A stretch of DNA of 15,726 nt from JBGSPL01 sp964511435 (GTDB taxonomy: Bacteria > Patescibacteriota > CPR2 > UBA1875 > CAIMLA01): NCBI GenBank assembly GCA_964511435.1, contig CAZEFH010000014.1:1-15726 (forward strand), given 5' to 3'. The notes beneath the pieces were generated by a model. The model worked only from the letters and a program-made list of their open reading frames with translations. It searched no databases and was not told the origin of the DNA. Shown here one piece after another: positions 13,285 through 15,726 of this stretch. Each line of letters begins with the position of its first letter. The first letter of the stretch is position 1. The position numbers and the translations under genes were made by a program.

Positions 13285-13287
13285 AAT
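13258..13287 (+). promoter_or_regulatory. Internal promoter before der
   Basis: TGGACA at 13258-13263 (5 of 6) and TAAAAT at 13282-13287, with an 18-base spacer and the TG extension at 13279-13280, lie at the very end of the carboxypeptidase gene; the -10 includes its stop codon. Transcription would begin near 13294, about 36 bases before the der ATG. Confidence 0.5.
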
Positions 13288-13329
13288 AATACTTCTGTAA
13301 AGATAAACAAGGCACTAATCGGAGTAGGA

Positions 13330-14718
13330 ATGTTACCAATCGTTGCCATTATTGGCCGACCTAATGTCGGTAAAAGCACACTTTTCAACCGCATCATCGG
13401 CAAACAGCAGGCCGTAACGGCTGACTTCGCGGGCACAACTCGCGATCGACTGTATTCTGAGGCTCACTGGAATGACGTCTCTTTTGTTCTTGTCGATACT
13501 GCAGGTATTGAGATTGGTAATGAGATTACTCCAAGCTACAAACACCTTGATGAGGATGTCCAAAAACAGGTCCTCCTAGCAATCGAGGAAGCAGATGTTT
13601 TACTACTAGTGGTTGATGTTACTACTGGCCCAACTGAACAAGATATGCGGGCGATGAAAATAATTCACAAAGCCAAGAAGCCATTTATTGTTGCTGCAAA
13701 TAAATATGACAGCGAAAAATATCTCACCAATATTTCCGAACTGTATCGGCTTGGGGTAGACACCCTAGTACCAATCGCCGCTCTCACGGGAAGGGGAACT
13801 GGCGACCTGCTCGACGCTATTGCCACTGAGGCTGCAAAGATTAAGCCAACTAAGAATATCCAGCTAGAAGAGGACGACGCTGTCAGGGTGGCAATCGCCG
13901 GAAGACCAAATGTCGGGAAATCTAGTCTATTCAACGCACTTTTAGGGCAAAAACTTGCAGTAGTTTCTGATATTGCTGGGACTACCAGAGATTTCACGAT
14001 ATCTACACTCGAAAATGAAAGAGGTAAGATCAACTTTATCGATACGGCTGGTATCCGCAGACGTGGGAAAGTAGGCAAAGTCGTCGGTTCTGTTGGCGAA
14101 GGCAAGATTGAGAGATACTCAGTGCTCCGTTCTTTCCGTGCTGTCGATAGCGCAGATATCGTTATGTTACTCATAGACCCCACCGAGGGATTAACAGCTC
14201 AGGACCTTCATATAGCTGGCTATGCCAGAGACGAACATAAAGGCGTCGTGATTGTAGTTAACAAATGGGACGCAATCGAAAAAGATGAAACAGATATGCA
14301 GAAGTATTTGGCTTATTTACATGCCAAAATATCATTTTTGTCTTTTGCACCAGTAGTATTTGTTTCAGCAAAGACCGGTAAAAACATCCATAAAATTCCA
14401 GATATTCTCTTTGATATCGCTGTAAATAGAGAGCGACGTATCGGAACTTCTGAACTCAATCTTCTCCTTGGCGATGATATTCTAAAGAAGTCTCCTCCAG
14501 CCGTAAAACATGTTCTTCCAAAGATAAACTACATCACCCAGGCAGATGTCAATCCACCTACATTTATTTTCTTTTCCAACCATCCTGAGCTAGTACACTT
14601 TTCCTACAAGCGCTACCTCGAAAATCGAATACGGGAACGTTGGAACTTCGAAGGCACGCCAGTGAACCTTGTTTTCAAAAGAAAAAATGTAGAATATAAT
14701 TACAAGAAGAAGAAATAA
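13330..14718 (+). CDS. der: Ribosome assembly GTPase Der (EngA)
   Basis: Der is a tandem GTPase needed for 50S ribosomal subunit maturation. The 462-residue protein has the full layout: G domain 1 with GRPNVGKST at 9-17, GTTRD, DTAGI and NKYD; G domain 2 with GRPNVGKSS at 191-199, GTTRD, DTAGIRRRGK and NKWD; then a C-terminal KH-like domain from about 365 containing YLENRIRERWNFEGTPVNL. It ends in a basic tail with KKKK that could contact rRNA. GGAG at 13321-13324 is the ribosome binding site. It has its own likely promoter in the end of the upstream gene and is followed after 17 bases by pth, so der-pth and the small gene after it may form a sub-operon. Confidence 0.97.
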   Translation: MLPIVAIIGRPNVGKSTLFNRIIGKQQAVTADFAGTTRDRLYSEAHWNDVSFVLVDTAGIEIGNEITPSYKHLDEDVQKQVLLAIEEADVLLLVVDVTTGPTEQDMRAMKIIHKAKKPFIVAANKYDSEKYLTNISELYRLGVDTLVPIAALTGRGTGDLLDAIATEAAKIKPTKNIQLEEDDAVRVAIAGRPNVGKSSLFNALLGQKLAVVSDIAGTTRDFTISTLENERGKINFIDTAGIRRRGKVGKVVGSVGEGKIERYSVLRSFRAVDSADIVMLLIDPTEGLTAQDLHIAGYARDEHKGVVIVVNKWDAIEKDETDMQKYLAYLHAKISFLSFAPVVFVSAKTGKNIHKIPDILFDIAVNRERRIGTSELNLLLGDDILKKSPPAVKHVLPKINYITQADVNPPTFIFFSNHPELVHFSYKRYLENRIRERWNFEGTPVNLVFKRKNVEYNYKKKK

Positions 14719-14735
14719 CACTCTAAGGAGCCGCC

Positions 14736-15290
14736 TTGAAGCTGATTATTGGACTCGGGAACCCGGGCAAAGAATATAATGGCACTAGACACAACTTTGG
14801 ATTTGCCGTCATAGATGCCCTTGGGAAAAAATATGGAGCCAGCTTTTCTTTAAATAAAAAGTTTAATGCCGAGGTGGGTGAAACATTTATCAATGGCGAA
14901 AAGATTATTCTCGCCAAGCCTCAGACCTTTATGAATAAATCTGGCATCTCTGTACAGGCACTGATGAGTTACTTCAACATCACTACGGATCGGGTATGGA
15001 TAATCTATGATGATATCGACCTTGATCTCGGTAGTGTCCGCATTCGTAGTACCGGCAGCGCTGGGGGACACAAGGGAGTCCAGTCCATAATGGACAGTAT
15101 CGGTACACAAGAGTTTCCACGTTTCCGTATGGGCATCAAGTCTGATGTCTGCGACTACCTCTCTACTGAAGATGTAGTACTGCAGTGCTTTGGGAAAGAG
15201 GAGCAGACACTAGTAAATACTGGTATTAATAAAGCAGTATCAGAGATTGAAAAAGCGCTTGCTGAAGGCATCGAACATACAAGCGTATAA
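14736..15290 (+). CDS. pth: Peptidyl-tRNA hydrolase
   Basis: Pth recycles tRNAs by hydrolysing peptidyl-tRNA released from stalled ribosomes. The 184-residue protein starts at a TTG (14736), 5 bases after AAGGAG at 14725-14730, and that start gives the exact family N-terminus MKLIIGLGNPGKEY. The catalytic His19 follows in TRHNFGF, with Asn9, the MNKSG block near residue 69 and the YDDIDL block (Asp93 region) completing the active site, and GSAGGHKGVQSI is also present. Length matches bacterial Pth. It sits 17 bases after der and 9 bases before a small coiled-coil gene, consistent with cotranscription. Confidence 0.96.
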   Translation: MKLIIGLGNPGKEYNGTRHNFGFAVIDALGKKYGASFSLNKKFNAEVGETFINGEKIILAKPQTFMNKSGISVQALMSYFNITTDRVWIIYDDIDLDLGSVRIRSTGSAGGHKGVQSIMDSIGTQEFPRFRMGIKSDVCDYLSTEDVVLQCFGKEEQTLVNTGINKAVSEIEKALAEGIEHTSV

Positions 15291-15299
15291 GGAGATTTT

Positions 15300-15530
15300 A
15301 TGTCAGGAGAAAACACCTTCGGTGGTTTTAGGCCGGAACAAGTAGTAAACACCAAAACAGCCCTTGAAGACCTAACGTCTGAACGAGATGCATTGGCTGA
15401 CCAGATTGAAAGATTCACACCAGACCCTGAGAATCCAAACGACAACGCCACACTAGAAGAAATGCGTAGTAGGCTAGATGATCTGGAAGATCAAATGGTA
15501 GCCCTTGAAGCTGAAGCTGAATCTGAATAA
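15300..15530 (+). CDS. Hypothetical acidic coiled-coil protein, 76 aa
   Basis: I do not recognise this family. The 76-residue protein has a short N-terminal segment with FGGF, then two heptad-like helices (about 20-40 and 50-74) separated by a Pro/Asn-rich turn (TPDPENPND), and an acidic tail. It therefore looks like an antiparallel helical hairpin. It has no cysteine, membrane segment or catalytic motif. The ATG at 15300 has AAGGAGA at 15289-15295 overlapping the end of pth. It is the last gene before the strong terminator at 15575 and so closes the aspS-to-pth run. A role related to translation would be guilt by association only. Confidence 0.7.
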   Translation: MSGENTFGGFRPEQVVNTKTALEDLTSERDALADQIERFTPDPENPNDNATLEEMRSRLDDLEDQMVALEAEAESE

Positions 15531-15574
15531 GGGTAATAAAATTTGTCTACTAGTAAATGATAAATTGCTAATAT

Positions 15575-15609
15575 AAAGTAAAAGAGCCACAAGTGGCTCT
15601 TTTACTTTT
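15575..15609 (+). terminator. Long palindromic terminator closing the operon
   Basis: AAAGTAAAAGAGCCAC at 15575-15590 is the reverse complement of GTGGCTCTTTTACTTT at 15593-15608. The real loop is about 4 bases (CAAG), and the 3' side is T-rich. It should work in both directions. A -10-like TGCTAATAT at 15566-15574 touches its left side, but without a matching -35. Confidence 0.9.
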
Positions 15610-15617
15610 GTTTCAAA

Positions 15618-15691
15618 GTTCTCCCGCTCTAGCAACACTGCCCTGAGGCTTGACCTAGTCCAAACTAATGACTGGCGGTTGCAGGGAGAAC
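15618..15691 (+). ncRNA. Candidate structured RNA element, probably a 5' leader (strand uncertain)
   Basis: GTTCTCCC at 15618-15625 pairs with GGGAGAAC at 15684-15691; inside it GCAAC at 15632-15636 pairs with GTTGC at 15678-15682, enclosing two hairpins, GCC/GGC at 15640-15649 with loop CTGA and CTAGTC/GACTGG at 15655-15675. This gives a three-way junction. A strong Shine-Dalgarno AAAGGAGGGTG at 15711-15721 follows, so the next gene probably begins at or just beyond the window end and this would be its leader, possibly a riboswitch or ribosomal-protein leader. I do not match it to a known class. The same pairing works on the minus strand, where the palindromic terminator would be its 3' end. 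Confidence 0.4.
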
Positions 15692-15726
15692 CCTACCAAC
15701 AAGTAAGCTTAAAGGAGGGTGTTTAA

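Noticed and set aside
1..15726. UGA recoded to glycine, as in some Patescibacteria
   Set aside because: UGA ends at least two complete proteins at expected lengths, and the conserved glycines of MurC, Der, Pth and AspRS are not encoded by UGA.

Overview
This 15.7 kb window is a dense, almost entirely plus-strand stretch of bacterial chromosome using the standard bacterial code: UGA is a working stop, for example at the ends of the nuclease gene at 1843 and the pseudouridine synthase gene at 12395. A small-genome bacterium of the Candidate Phyla Radiation (Patescibacteria) is my best guess. Reasons are a free-standing DUF5679 zinc ribbon, a short archaeal-type AspRS without the bacterial GAD insertion, a MurC with an atypical central motif, a thioredoxin reductase with altered cofactor residues, and extended -10 promoters of the form TGnTAAAAT. 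This is inference from gene style; no rRNA or other marker is present. I see no transposase, phage gene or CRISPR array.

Layout. (1) 1-1843: the last codons of a Gly-rich protein, an unknown 93-residue protein, and a large fusion of a RecB/Cas4-like nuclease with a DEDD-exonuclease-like domain. (2) 1857-3564: a small redox/envelope unit made of a 42-residue desulforedoxin-like protein (easily missed because it is so short), a two-helix membrane protein with regularly spaced histidines, and murC. (3) 3565-5660: an intergenic region with paired DnaA-box-like sites and a terminator-like hairpin inside a probable leader, a 42-residue ORF, trxB, a DUF5679 zinc ribbon and an acidic coiled-coil protein. 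(4) 5663-5945: tRNA-Glu(CUC) with a near-consensus promoter and a terminator, then a second copy of the tRNA 3' end and a UUCG-capped terminator. (5) 5957-9111: a D-Ala-D-Ala carboxypeptidase that looks leaderless, a PAS sensor histidine kinase and a single-domain response regulator, closed by a strong terminator. (6) 9114-15609: a housekeeping run of aspS, scpA, scpB, rluB/rsuA-like, a second D-Ala-D-Ala carboxypeptidase, der, pth and a small coiled-coil protein, with overlaps or short gaps and a long palindromic terminator at the end. (7) 15610-15726: no gene, but a structured-RNA candidate followed by a strong Shine-Dalgarno sequence, probably the leader of a gene that starts just beyond the window.

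How they fit together. The main themes are peptidoglycan synthesis and trimming (murC and two S11 carboxypeptidases, one next to a two-component system), chromosome segregation (scpA and scpB as partners of SMC), ribosome and translation upkeep (aspS, the 23S/16S pseudouridine synthase, der, pth, tRNA-Glu) and thiol/iron redox (trxB and the desulforedoxin-like protein). The longest stretches without a protein gene are 5661-5992, filled by the tRNA region, and 3565-3766 (202 bases), 15531-15726 and 4858-5009, all described below. I did not find a clearly new multi-gene system. The best leads are the structured RNA at the right edge, the duplicated tRNA 3' end, the desulforedoxin plus small membrane protein pair, the attenuator-like leader, and the altered active-site or cofactor residues in trxB and the second carboxypeptidase.
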